From Petaurus breviceps papuanus (taxonomy: Eukaryota; Chordata; Mammalia; Diprotodontia; Petauridae), in assembly GCA_028583685.1 (NCBI GenBank), contig JAMXIF010000003.1, positions 51,228,304 to 51,292,303 of the forward strand: DNA of 64,000 nt, written 5' to 3'. This document shows, one piece after another, positions 43,668 through 54,939 of this stretch. Below the pieces are notes generated by a model that saw only the letters and a list, made by a program, of their open reading frames with translations, did not search any database and was not told the DNA's origin. A program made the position numbers and the translations under genes. Each line of letters begins with the position of its first letter. Position 1 is the first letter of the stretch.

Positions 43668-44081
43668 CTGTGTTTCCTGATAATAAGACCTATCCCAAAA
43701 ATAAGCCCTCCCCTTACTGTGTAAGATTCCTCTAAAATAAGCCCTCCCCCGAAAATAAGCCCTATTGAGATTGCTACTGTAGTGAAGGTGATCCCCTGCG
43801 CTACACGCTACATTACGGTACCCTCTGTATGCACCGTCCCCCACTACCTCCCCCCGGGTGAAACGCACTCCGTGCTCTGAGCTGCATCCAATCAGAGCTG
43901 CAGCAGTGAGCGCGTCATCCTGTTCTTCCCCAGTGATTTGCTTGCTGGCGCCATTGAGAGCAGTGCCGCGGAGGAGAGCTGAGGCAGGACAACATAAGCC
44001 CTCCCCTGAAAATAAGCCCTCTGGTATTTTTCTTTCCAAAAAAAATTAATAAGACAGTGTCTTATTATCGGGGAAACACGG
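43668..44081. mobile_element. CpG-rich miniature DNA transposon, 414 bp, TA TSD
   Basis: The left end ctgtgtttcctgataataag and right end (inverted) ccgtgtttccccgataataag form a TIR with three mismatches over 21 bases. TA flanks both ends (43,666-43,667 and 44,082-44,083), as in Tc1/mariner-type elements. Inside are repeated aaaataagccct units on both sides. The centre (43,790-43,985) is unusually rich in CpG for this window. There is no transposase frame; the overlapping minus frames at 43,656-44,167 are non-coding. Confidence 0.85.
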
Positions 44082-44085
44082 TATC

Positions 44086-45635
44086 TTTTTTTTTTTCTGA
44101 AAGCTTTGGATTTTTTTTCCATGCTATCCTGAAGTTTTGTAGTTCTTGTCTCAAGCAAACAGCCCATTGTTTTCTGAACGATTATTCTTAAGTAGAGGTT
44201 TTAATAACCCCAGTCTAGGCAAGCGATTGTTTTGAGTAGACACTCAAAACACTTTCAGTCTTCACTTCCAAGAGACTGATTACTTTAGGTTTTTCTAAGA
44301 CTAGATATTACCACCCTGGAAAACACATTTTGTATTCATTTTTTTTCTATTCTCTTCATTAGAAGCAGATTTTCTATGAAGACAGATAATTTTTCTAAAA
44401 TTGTCCTGTGTCCTAGAATTCTTTAAATGTAATTTTTATTTTTGTTTTATTGGGTTTTTTTTTTGTAGTTATAACAGTCTTATCCAAAGAGGCTTGGCTT
44501 CATCCTAAGTTAACATAGTCAGGAAAATATTGTTTTGTGATTGCTTAATTTATTGATATGTTGTGTTTCTGAATTAATACATGAAAAATCATTGATACTG
44601 TTTTCACTATTTGAATTCATATCTTTGTCTGTGTTAGTGCATTGCTAAATACAGGATATTAATCTAGTAGTCAATTGTTGCTATAATGCAATCAATAATG
44701 TCCATTTATTGCTTGCATTAATATTTATGTATTAATATCAACACATATGAAGTCATCTCTAGAAAAGATGGGTGCTAGAGTAGTTTAGTAGTACTGTTTG
44801 CTTTTACAAAGGAAAAACATAGAGGTCTTCTAATATTAAAAATAGACCAGACCTTAAGAAATGAGGACATCTTATAGCTACTGAGTGAAAACTGAAAGGC
44901 TTAGAAAAGTGTCCAGTTAAAATCACTAATAAGGCAGATGAGACAAGTCAGCAAATTTTTTTAGTCTTGCCAGAGAATCATGATCATGTAAATATACCTG
45001 ACAAATTAACAGTAGGGAGTTATTCCTGGGAATTAAATACTGGTCCATCTTCTGATGAAAATGAATTACTTAAAGAGAGAAGAACTCTTCTAGTTAAAGG
45101 ATGCATTTCTACAGAGAGACTAAATGTCAATGAAATCTAGAAATTCAACTTCACCTATGAGTAGTCCATACTCCTTGTGGCAGACTTCAAATTGGCATTT
45201 TCTCTGGATACGAACTATTTCTCCCAGGAGAAAAAGTACCAGGACACTTGGGTTGGACAGGGGAGAGCATGTCTGGGAGATGGAAAGCCCCTGAGCCAAA
45301 GTGATGAGACCAGCAGAGAATTTAAAGGGTACAGGACTGTGCCAGTGAATAAACTTATTGAGGTAGGGCCATATATCAGCTATCAGGAATGTATACAAAC
45401 TTGAGCTGACGTGTATGAAACAGATGACTTAAAAGACTCCTATGCTATGTTTCTAATACCGTGCAGCACAAAGGAGAAAAGCTCATTGAGTTCTTAATCA
45501 GGGTGGAGTAATAACTGCAAAGACACAATACTACTAAAAGGCCTGGTGGATCCAGGAAATGCAGGTAAAATTGCCTAGCAGAGAATGAGCCAGGACTTGG
45601 TACATGACCCTTGTGCATCTAATGTTATCACAGCT
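44086..45635. other. Unassigned AT-rich DNA
   Basis: I see no gene or secure repeat. Two short frames overlap antisense at 45,120-45,404 and neither is recognisable. Confidence 0.4.
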
Positions 45636-45639
45636 CTAC

Positions 45640-45865
45640 AACCACATGGTCCTGGAGTTTTTTCTTTGGAAATTCATTTATGGCTTGTTCAATTTCTTCC
45701 TCTGAAATTGGGTTGTTTAATTTCTCAATTTCTTATCCTGTTAATCTGGGTGTTTCATATTTTGTAAGTATAGTACATATTTATTTTATTTGAATTGTTG
45801 GTTTTATTGGCTAATACTTGGGCAAAATAAGCTACAATAATATCCTTTATTTCTTCTTCACTTGA
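45640..45865 (-). mobile_element. L1 ORF2 fragment, inverted
   Basis: The plus strand ggtcctggagttttttctttgg, aatttcttcctctg, ttatcctgttaatctggg, ggctaatacttgggcaa is the reverse complement of the L1 ORF2 region between the endonuclease and RT domains. Confidence 0.7.
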
Positions 45866-45879
45866 GAATTTAAATGAAA

Positions 45880-46350
45880 GTTAAAAGAAGGTTAGGAACC
45901 TCAAGAGAAATAATGAAAAGAAGTTGAAATGAAAGGCATTTCAAACTATACCACAAAGCAGGAATTCTCAAAAATAATTTGGTACTCATTAAAAAAGAGA
46001 GATCATTGGAAGAAATTAGCTATACAACACAAGTAAAGGTATCTAGTATCTGAGCACTTGATAAACACAAAGACCCAGATTATTGAAATAAAAACTCACT
46101 TTTTTGACCATCCATGATTCCAAAGGATCAATGATGAAATACATTATCCACATCCTGAAAGGTGATAGATTTAGGGTGCAGAATGAGATATGAATATTTT
46201 TATATGCAGACAACAAAGAAATTTATTTTGCTTGACTATGCATAATTGTTACAAACATTTTATTTTTATTTTTTCCCAATGGGGTAAGGGTAATGTGAGA
46301 GAGATAAAATAGATTATTCTTCATTTAAAAATATTTTTTTAATAAAAATG
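45880..46350 (+). mobile_element. L1 ORF2 to 3'UTR, plus strand
   Basis: catttcaaactataccacaaagcagg..ttctcaaaaataatttggtactc is the L1 ORF2 LLYYKA-type block. gggtgcagaatgagatatg, ttgcttgactatgcataattgttacaa and a T-run, G-rich, A-rich tail are the marsupial L1 3' end. Together with 45,640-45,865 it looks like a single 5'-inverted insertion. Confidence 0.7.
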
Positions 46351-46589
46351 TGTGTGGAGGGTACTATTCTTGTGGACTTTTGTATGACCTTTCAGATGAT
46401 ATAACTGTATTATTAGTTTGTAAAATTGTATTACTTTTGTTACATGAGATCTTTCATAGAGTAGGGTTGTCATGTAAATGCATGTAGTGTAAAAAAAATA
46501 CATCCATACAGCTTTAAAAAAAACTATCTAGGTAATACATTAATAATTCTTCTGTAGAGGGTTTTGAAGTTAGTCTCAGTTATTATTAT

Positions 46590-46705
46590 TTTTAGATAAC
46601 AGAACTTCGGTGACTTGTCCAAAAACACAGCAATGTTGTGGTTGAGCCAGCACTGAAAATCAGAATTCTAGTCCTCTTCTTATAGCCTACAGAGAGCTTT
46701 GTTGT
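46590..46705 (-). mobile_element. MIR-like fragment, antisense
   Basis: agaacttcggtgacttgtccaaaaacac, cagcactgaaaatcagaattctagtcctc. Confidence 0.5.
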
Positions 46706-48380
46706 TTCCACACAAAGATCAGTTCAACACTGTGTAATTTCCTATCCCATCCATTATAATATGATAAATAAAGGATTAAATCAGAGTTTACCTAGAGAAA
46801 TCTAATTTGTGCATTTGGAGATAATCAAAATATTGTTACATTTCTATTTTGATATTCTGATCACAACATTAAATATGCATAAGAAGATGGTACCAGTGAA
46901 AAATTTATTTACATTTCCTAAGTGTTTTCTCCTTCAGTATAAACTAATATGAATGTTGTTGAAGAATATGTGTGTACCTTTTTATGTAATGAATTGAGTG
47001 TGAATCCTCTAAATACTGAGATACAAACTGTGACTTGTCTTTATCTTGAATGAAGAGTTTATTTTTAATAGATTTTCTTGAATGAATGCACTGGATCCAG
47101 AAGGAAAATCTATTATTATACAAGATTAGCAGAAATCTTAAGTGGAGAAAAGATCCATTTGAGAAAGTGAAGAAGTGGAAAATGGCAGGAAACTGTCAGT
47201 TATCCCTCTTATGTCCTGGAAATTTTTACAAACTCCATTATGTCTGAGTGGTACTTGAAGGATTTTATTGTTAAATACATTCAAATCCTCCACCTAAAGT
47301 TTTCTTCCACCAACTGCCTCATTGTGCTATGGAGGTGACCCTAGGTCCTTGAAAACTATGTCAGCAATGAAAACTCTCACAAGTCCCTTAAACTGGAATG
47401 GCTTTGAGTTCACAATGGCAATAGTATTCGCCTAACTAAATTCAGACAGCCTGTCCCTAGGTTGGCTGCAGGGCAATGAATTTTTTTTTGCTATAGCAGT
47501 TTTTTTTTTTAATGACAAAAACTTTCTCTTCATTCAAGAGATTTAAATGGAACAGGCCATTTCTTGAAAATAAAAAAGAAAATGAAACATGAAAATGAAA
47601 AATGAAACAACAAATGAAAATATAAACCCACAAGTCACCTCACTCATAAGACCTGGTAGGAAAAGAAAACAAATGGCAATAATTATCCAAGCCCCACAGC
47701 TAAATGGTTGTGAATCTTTAGTCACTCTTGCCACTTCTTCCCTCAACTACACATTCATTTTGATACAGCTTATGAAGCTTTTGGAGGCAAAGCTCATCTG
47801 AAGTGACATACTTGGGAACCCTGATTATGGACATCTTTTAGGTAGAGGTAAATCTGTCAGTTTTGCACAAGAAATAAAAGAGTCACTAAATACTTTCTAA
47901 TAGTCTCTTGAGCATCCTTTAAATATCTTTATGTTCAGCTTAAAGGACGAATAGTATGCTATATAATTTCTTAGGTTTCTCGGTCAGTAGCTGCTGGAAT
48001 AGCAAAGTATGAGGTTCTGATTCATGGATCATGTAATGGACCCATCCCTGAGTGCTGAATACCAAGGTTCTTCCACTCAGACCTGGAAAACCAGTGGATC
48101 TTAGGGACTATTCTGGAAATGTTCTCGGGCAATATGACTTGCCAATTCTCTGAACTCTTCATTTGGTTATGTGACATATCCACTTTGTGCAGAAAACCCC
48201 AATCCCTGCGCAAACTGCCTAATAGCTATCCCTGTGGCCTTCCTATCAAATGGCATCTCACAGTCTAAAACCATCTATCCAAGTTGCAGAGGAGTTATGA
48301 TTCATGTCATAGGAAGGATTATGCAAATGGTTAAAATTATGGATCCTAGAATTGTAGAAGTAAAACACTGAAGTGTGTTC
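46706..48380. other. Unassigned DNA
   Basis: I see no gene or named repeat. Frames of 60-70 codons at 47,543-48,371 are short and overlap antisense. Confidence 0.4.
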
Positions 48381-48384
48381 ATAT

Positions 48385-48565
48385 ATCTAGAGCAGAAAAG
48401 AAACTCAAAGACCATCTACTCAAATCCCCTAATTTTATAAATGAAGAAAATGAGACCAATGGAAGCTAGGTGACCTGCTCACAGACAATCAGAGAATAAG
48501 TATCTGGGGTGATATTTTATCCCAGGTTCTCTTACCCCAGGCCAACATTCCTTCCAAAATACCAT
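48385..48565 (-). mobile_element. MIR-type SINE, antisense
   Basis: cccctaattttataaatgaagaaaatgagac, gctaggtgacctgctcacag, ttatcccaggttctcttacc..aggccaacattcc. Confidence 0.65.
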
Positions 48566-48607
48566 ATAGTCTATACAGTAAACATTGAGATTAAAAATCA
48601 AATTAAA

Positions 48608-48791
48608 GGGAGTGGCTAGGTGGCACAGGGCAGCTAGAGGGTGCAGTGAATAGAGCACCAGCCCTGGAGTTAGGAAGACCTGAGATCAAATCCAGCCACA
48701 GACACTTAACACTTACCAGCCGTGTGACCTTGGGTAAGTCACTTAACCCCAATTGCCCTGCCTTCCCCTCTCCAAAAAACAAAACAAAAAG
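48608..48791 (+). mobile_element. tRNA-derived SINE with duplicated head and 12-bp TSD
   Basis: Perfect TSD aatcaaattaaa at 48,596-48,607 and 48,792-48,803. The 5' head occurs twice: gtggctaggtggcacag (48,612-48,628) and then ggcagctagagggtgcag (48,629-48,646), after which the SINE is standard to its A-rich tail. As both heads lie inside the TSD, the duplication arose before or during integration. Confidence 0.9.
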
Positions 48792-48809
48792 AATCAAATT
48801 AAATGCAAA

Positions 48810-50045
48810 GTTAGTTTTTGGAATAAAAATTTACTAAAAGAATAGCTCTAGTTTGTTGCACCAAAAGAAATTGAATGTAGACAATGTAATTAAAATCTTA
48901 CAACTAAAATTTTCTTTCATTAGCAGAGATGTGAAAATTGACAATTTCTGTTAATTTTAGCTCTACTCCAATACTTTCATGGCTAATTGATGTTATCAAT
49001 GTGGGCATTTAATTGAAAGCTCTTTTTTTGCATTAATCTTCTAGAGGGGTTTACCCAAGGCGTGAAAAGAGTACAGACCTCTTGACATTGTATGGATATG
49101 AATGGAGCAGGGAAACTGTGTCATACTTCTGTGTTGTACCTTTATTATTCCTCATTCTCGACCACCTTTTTTCTCATCATTTGTCTCTGATGAAATATCT
49201 TACACTTTTGCTCTGGTGTATAATTCTTCACTGGTTAAATTATGTATCCTATGTATGCCCATTAGATGGATCTCCATTGCACTATGAGTGACTTGCAAGT
49301 TTAATTATTCCATGATTCACAGCCATATAGCATCAGGGAAATAATTTTGATCTTAAAAAGATGAACCTTTATTTCAGTCAGTGGTCATTAAAAGCACTGC
49401 TTAGTTTCCCAAAGTCAATCTAGCCTACTCTTCTTCTCCAATTCCAGACAGTTCATTTTCAGTTTCCAGTGTTTGTCCAAAATATATTTGTAAATGGGTC
49501 AACTCTATTGTAGAATCAGATTATTAAAGTCTCAAATTTATATGTAAATTAAAATGAAGAGAGGGTTTAATACTTAGCTAAATTGATTAGGCCTTTAACT
49601 TCAAGTTACTAGTTATTAATTAAGACTAATAGCTTATATGTTAAAGTGGCATACATTTAGACGGTATAAAAAGATTCTAACATGCTTTCATATGACCAAA
49701 TACAATTGTTCCTTGTTTTCTCATAATAGTTTATTTGAATTTTTGTAATTTGTAACACCATTATCTATGGAGTCCTTGAAGCTACATTTTACTGATTATC
49801 ATTATCTGACATAACAAATATATCTTCAGTTTTCTGTTTTTATTTCTGGTGGGAAAACATCCTGTTCTTTATTTGTAACTTTAGTTAAAACCATGTAGAC
49901 TGAGGTCACTTTTAGAACTTTCCAGAAGCCTTTCATAAAAGGCGTTTAAACTTCAGACATGTCAAACTACAACTCTTGCCTGAATAGAAATGTCTATATC
50001 AGACAACTGTTTACTTTGTGTCAACTATTTCTGATAAGGATCTTA
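48810..50045. other. Unassigned AT-rich DNA
   Basis: No gene or repeat is seen. 48,955-49,060 (catggctaattgatgttatcaatg, ggcatttaattgaaagc) is rich in TAATTG-type homeodomain motifs and is a weak enhancer candidate. Confidence 0.35.
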
Positions 50046-50049
50046 TACA

Positions 50050-50825
50050 CAAGAGAGAAACCATTCCTCAATAGATAAATAGCCAAAGATATGGATAAAC
50101 AATTCTCAAAAGAAGGATTTCAAACTATTAATAATCATATGAAAAATTATTACAAATCTGTAATGATAAGATAAATGCAAATTAAAACAACTTTGAGATT
50201 TGACTTTGTACCCAGCAAATTGGCAAGATGGCAAAAGGTGAGAATAATTAATATTTATGCAGTTGCAAAAAGATAGGAATATTAATGCCTGGCTGGTAGA
50301 ACTGTGAATTAGTCTAACAATACTAGAAAGTGATTTAGAATTATGTGAAGAAAGTAATTTTATTGTTCAAATTCTTTGACCCAAAAATAGCACTGCAAAA
50401 CATATATTACATGTAGGTCAAAAGGAGGAAGTCAAGGAGAAAAAAAAAAGAAGAAAGAAAGATACTCTATATAGGAAAGAATTTATAGCAGGATTTTTTT
50501 TTTGTAATATCAAAGAATGTTAAACAAATTAGACACAAATCAATTGTAGAATGACATATATGTATATATGTAATATATAACTTTATTGTAAGAAAAAATA
50601 AATGTGATGAATACAGAGGAGCATGGGAAGACTTTCAACAACTGCTGCAAAGAGAAGTAAGAACCAGGAAAACTATAGACACAATGAAAAAAATGAAATG
50701 TTCATAGAAAGAACATCAACAAAATGAATGAAACTGAATACTGTGAAACCATACTCAAGATTGGGCCCATAACAAGTGATATAAAAATGCATTTCCCTGA
50801 TAGGAACAATTGCTATGATCTTAGA
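50050..50825 (+). mobile_element. L1 ORF2 C-terminal region and 3'UTR
   Basis: attcctcaatagataaatagcc, aacaattctcaaaagaagg, gcaaattaaaacaactttgag, cccagcaaattggcaagatgg, ctggctggtagaactgtgaatta, gtaagaaccaggaaaactatag and aagaacatcaacaaaatgaatg are the ordered L1 blocks. It ends against the BovB-like element without an A-tail. Confidence 0.8.
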
Positions 50826-52430
50826 TAGATGCCAAAAAGATGCCAACATCTTTTTAATGTTAAGCTTCAAGCATCCTTTTATACTTTCCTCTTTTACCCT
50901 CATTGAAAGGCTTCTTAATTCTTCATTTTCTGTCGCCCAAGTGGTATGAATATCTGAGATTATTGGTTATCTCTCCAGGCAACCTTAATTCTGGCTTTTG
51001 ATTCATTCAGCCTGGCATTTTGCATGATGTACTCTGCATAAAAATTAAATGAATAAGGTGACAATATATAGCTTTGTGATGATGCTTTCCCAATCTTAAG
51101 CCAATCAGTGCTTTCTTGTTTGGTTCTAACTGTTGCTTCTTGACACTCATACAGGTTCCTCAGGCGATACATAAGATGATCTGATACTCCCATCTCCTTT
51201 AGGCCTCACCACATTTTGTTGTGATCCACACAATCAAAAGTTTTAGCGTAGTTAATGATGCAGAAATAGATGTTTTTCTGTAACTTTCCTGCTTTTTCCA
51301 TAATCCAGCAAATTTTGGCAATTTTGTCTCCAACTCCTCTGTCTCTTTGAAAACCAGCCTGCTCTTCTGGTTCTCAGTTCACATATTGCTAAAGTCTAAC
51401 TTGCAAAATCTTAAGAATAACCTTGCTGGTACATGGAATGTGTGCAATTGTTCAGTAATTTGAACATTCTTTGACATTGTCCTTCTTTATAATGGGACAT
51501 AAACTGATCTTTTCCAACCTAGTGGCCACTGTTGAGTTTTCCAAATTTGTTGGCAAATTGAGTGCAGAACCTTAACAGCATCATCTTTTAGGATTTTAAA
51601 TAGCCCAGCTAGAATTCTGTCACCTCCACCAGCCTTATTATTAGCAATGCTTCCTAAGGCCCACTTGACTTCATTCTCCAGGATGTCTGATTCTAGATCA
51701 GTAACCACATCAGTGATGTTGGCATAATATAGTTCTTTTGTGTATTCTTGACCTCTTTTTTACTTGTTTTGAATCCATACCACTTATGTTTTTCATCATT
51801 TGCATGAAATATTCACTTGGTATTTTTAATTTTCTTAAAGAGATCTCTTGTCTTTCCCATTCTACTGTTTTCTTCTATTTCTTTGTATTGCTTATTTAAG
51901 AAAACCATACCTGTCCTTCCTATTCTCTGGAATTCTGCATTCTGTTGGGTATATCCTTCCCTTTCTCCTTTCTCTTTCATTCTTTCCTTAGCTATTTGTA
52001 AAGCTTCCTGAGACAGCCATTTTGCTTTCTTGCTCCCTTTTTCTTTTGGGATGTTTTTTTATTGCTGCCTCATGTACAATATTGCAAACCTCTGTCCATA
52101 GTACTTCAGGAACTCCATCTATCAGATCTAATCTTTTAAATCTATTCATCAACTCTATTTCATATTCATAAGGAATGCAATTTAAGTTTTATCTATATGG
52201 TCTGATGGTTTTCCTTACTTTCTTCAATTTAAATGTGAATTTTGCGGTAAGAAATTTGTGATCTGAACCATATTCAATTTCAAGTCCTGTTTTAATTGTA
52301 TAGAGCTTCTCCACCTTTGATTGAAATCATTCTGATTTTGATATTGACCATCTGGTGATGTCCATGCCTTTTGGGTTGTTGAAAAGGAGTGTTTGCTGTG
52401 ACCAGAAAGTTATCTTAACAAAATTCTATG

Positions 52431-52626
52431 GGAGTGGGGCACCTGTGGCCTTGAGGCCATATGTGGCCCTTTAGGCCTCAAGTGCAGCCCTTTTACAGAG
52501 TCCAGGTTTTAAAGAACAAATCTTTTTATTAAGGAGTTTTTGTTTTGTGAAATTTGGATTCAAAGGGCTATACTTGAGTACCTAGAGGGTCACATGTGGC
52601 CTTGCAGCTGCACATTCCCCACCCTG
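52431..52626. mobile_element. hAT palindromic MITE inside the BovB-like LINE
   Basis: gtggggcacctgtggcc..gaggccatatgtggccc at the left and gtcacatgtggccttgcagctgcacattccccaccc at the right, with tctttttattaagg in the loop. This is the marsupial caggggtggggaac hAT family. BovB sequence resumes at ccctgcttcat. Confidence 0.8.
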
Positions 52627-52688
52627 TCTTCCCTGCTTCATTTTTTACTCCAAGACCAAATTTTCCTGTTATTTCAATTATTTTTTGC

Positions 52689-52857
52689 TTTTTTTTTTTT
52701 GGAGGGGGGAAGGCAGGGCAATTGGGGTTAAGTGACTTGCCCAAGCTCACATGACTAATAAATGTGTCATGTGTCTGAGATCAGATTTGAACTCAGGTCC
52801 TCCTTATTCCAGGGCCAGTGCTCTATTCATTTGGCCACCTAGCTGCCTACCCCCCCC
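52689..52857 (-). mobile_element. tRNA-derived SINE inside the BovB-like LINE
   Basis: T-run, ggcagggcaattggggttaag, gatcagatttgaactcagg, ccacctagctgcc. Near-identical flanks attattttttg (52,678-52,688) and attatcttttg (52,858-52,868) are a probable TSD. Confidence 0.9.
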
Positions 52858-52919
52858 ATTATCTTTTGATTTCCTACTTTAGCATTCCAATCCCCTATGA
52901 TGAATGTGACACATATGTG

Positions 52920-52947
52920 TGTGTACATATATATATATATATATATG
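52920..52947. repeat. (TA)n microsatellite
   Basis: gtgtgtaca then about ten ta units. It replaces part of the BovB-like endonuclease sequence and explains the Tyr/Ile run in that frame. Confidence 0.9.
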
Positions 52948-53780
52948 TTGGGGAGGTATTTTTAAAGGTTGTTGTAGGTCTTCATAGAATTGAGTAACTT
53001 TGGCCTCTTTGGCATCAGTGGTTGGAGCATAGACTTGTATCACTGTGATGTTGAACGGTTTACCTTGTATTTGAATAGATATCACTCTGTCATTTTTGCA
53101 ATAATACCCTAGTACTGTTTTTCTCGCCATTTAATTGACCATGAGGGCTACTTCATTTCTTCTAAGGGCTTCTTACTCCCAGTAGAATATGCAATGATCA
53201 TTTGAATTAAATTCACCCATTCCCATCCACTTCAGTTCACTGACACATGTCAATGTTTATACTTTCCATCTCCTGTTCAATCACATCCATCTTACCTTGG
53301 TTCATAGATCTTATATTGCTGGTTCTTTTGCAGCATCTTTGCAGCATCAGAATTTCCTTTTGTCACTAGATACATCCACAGCTGAGTTTCCTTTTGGCTT
53401 TAGCCCAACTGCTTTATTCTTTTGAGAGTTTCTTGTTTCTACTCTTTCCCAGTGAAGTCTTAAATACCTTCTGATCTGAGCAGCTAATCTTTCTATGTCA
53501 AACCTTTTGTTAGTTTAATACCATTCATGGGGTTTCTTGGCAAAAATACTGGAGTGGTTTGCCATTTCTTTCTCCAGTGGGCCATTTTTTTTTGTCTGAA
53601 CTCTCCATTATGACCAGTTCATCTTAGGTAGCACTGCATGGCATAGCTCATTGTTTCATCAAGTTCATGCAAACCTGTTAATAATATCAAGGCAGTAATC
53701 CAGGAGAATTTATAGACTTAATGCTATACTAACCCAGCAATCAAGGGGTTACTTTATAGAACTAGACAAAATAATAACAT

Positions 53781-53913
53781 GATTCATCTAGAGGAAAGAT
53801 GTGGCAGTGGCTATAGGGAGAGCAACTGTGAGCAGAATTAGGGTTAGGGTTAGGGTTTGTTTTTTTCTAGGTAAATCATGTTTTAATTTTAATCATGTTC
53901 CTCTAGATGAATC
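53781..53913. repeat. 16-bp perfect inverted repeat enclosing telomere-like repeat
   Basis: gattcatctagaggaa at 53,781-53,796 is the exact reverse complement of ttcctctagatgaatc at 53,898-53,913. The 101-bp loop contains (ttaggg)3 at 53,838-53,855. No transposon family is recognised. Confidence 0.85.
53838..53857 (+). repeat. Interstitial telomere-like repeat (TTAGGG)3
   Basis: Three perfect ttaggg units plus tt. Short arrays of this kind arise by chance or by telomerase-type break repair. Confidence 0.9.
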
Positions 53914-54935
53914 TAGAGTTCTTTTCCCCCAGGAAATAATTAAAAGGAATGATGAATGTGGTCATTCCAACTATCAGACTATGTTATGTCTCATGAGCAG
54001 ACCAACTGATGCAATCTCTCCATGTGGAAGATTGTGATGACCTTAAGGGAAGTGTCTTGGAAATACTGTAGAGAATGTGTAGACATTTTATATCTTGTTT
54101 TAGTTGGCTAATTATATAGTAGGGAGGAGCCCTTTCTTATTAGTTGTGTAGCCAGAACTGGAGAAATCCTCACAAAGACCAGAGTCATCTTCAGCCACTT
54201 TTTTATTTCATGTGGATCTGGAGGAAGTTGGTGACTTTTTCTCTCACAATCCTGAGTAAGTGACCGTGTGGTAAAGGGGAAAGCATTAGGGCCTTCTTTC
54301 CCCACTGAAGTCATATGTTGCCATTCAAGAAACAAGTATCACTTCTTGGCCTATTGGTTTGTTCTTTTCTATACTGTGTGAAAGTAATATAGACTCCAAA
54401 CTTAGGAGTTTCACATTTTGGAAGAACAAGTCATAGGAATCTAAGAATTGGAATTCAGTCCAGTTATTGCCGTCAACCCAGCATAATTGCCCCAGGAGCA
54501 AGGAGTGGTCTTTGGGAATGACCCTCAGGATCCAGCCCAGTGGGTCCTGGCAGTGACATAGCCTTTCAACTTGAACTCAGAGGGATGGATTCTATGTAGG
54601 AACTGAGCTAAATTTTGATATCTCCTAGACACCAAGGTGTTGTAAAAGAAAGTATGCCTGAAGGTATGCCTAATTTTTTTTATTGGGTAAAGTGTTTATA
54701 TATTTGTTTTTACTGTATCTTGTTATATCCCTTTGTAAAAACTAATTGATGTTAAGTAGTTAAATGGAACTGAGATGCTAGTCGTGGGTACCCCTAACAA
54801 TGAAGCCAGCACAACTAATGGGGGGTCCAAATTGATGTCTATAGAGAAGAGAAAACGCCCACAATTGCTCAGAGTGAACCCTCCCAAGGATATGTAGTGT
54901 GTGTGACCTTGTGAGAGTAGGGCTAGATCACACAT
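53914..54935. other. Unassigned DNA
   Basis: I see no gene or named repeat. Minus frames at 54,108-54,335 and 54,723-54,956 are unrecognised. Confidence 0.4.
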
Positions 54936-54939
54936 GCTA

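Larger units (their letters stand above)
50830..53690 (-). mobile_element. BovB-like RTE LINE, decayed
   Basis: Minus-strand fragments follow the RTE/BovB order. From the 5' side: 5'UTR (about 53,690-53,350, gagaaagaaatggcaaacc), endonuclease (MNQGKMDVIEQEMES-like and ELKWMGMGEFN, about 53,310-53,200; VIQVYAPTTDAKEAKVTQFY, about 53,045-52,985; GKFGLGVKNEAG near 52,640), then the RT with EVKWALGSIANNKAGGGDRI (about 51,680-51,620) and CQQIWKTQQWPLGWKRSVYV (about 51,550-51,490), LRNLYECQEATVRTKQESTD (about 51,165-51,105) and MRVKEES (50,903). At the catalytic YADD position it reads RYSYHLGD (about 50,960-50,935), so the active site is lost. The C-terminus and 3'UTR are missing. It has been hit by a hAT MITE and a SINE. 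Confidence 0.9.

Noticed and set aside
43656-44167. 127- and 91-codon minus frames with repeated RAYFRG-type units
   Set aside because: They translate the aaaataagccct repeats of the miniature DNA transposon.
53838-53857. Proximity to a chromosome end
   Set aside because: Only three telomere units are present, in ordinary transposon-rich DNA, so this is an interstitial repeat.
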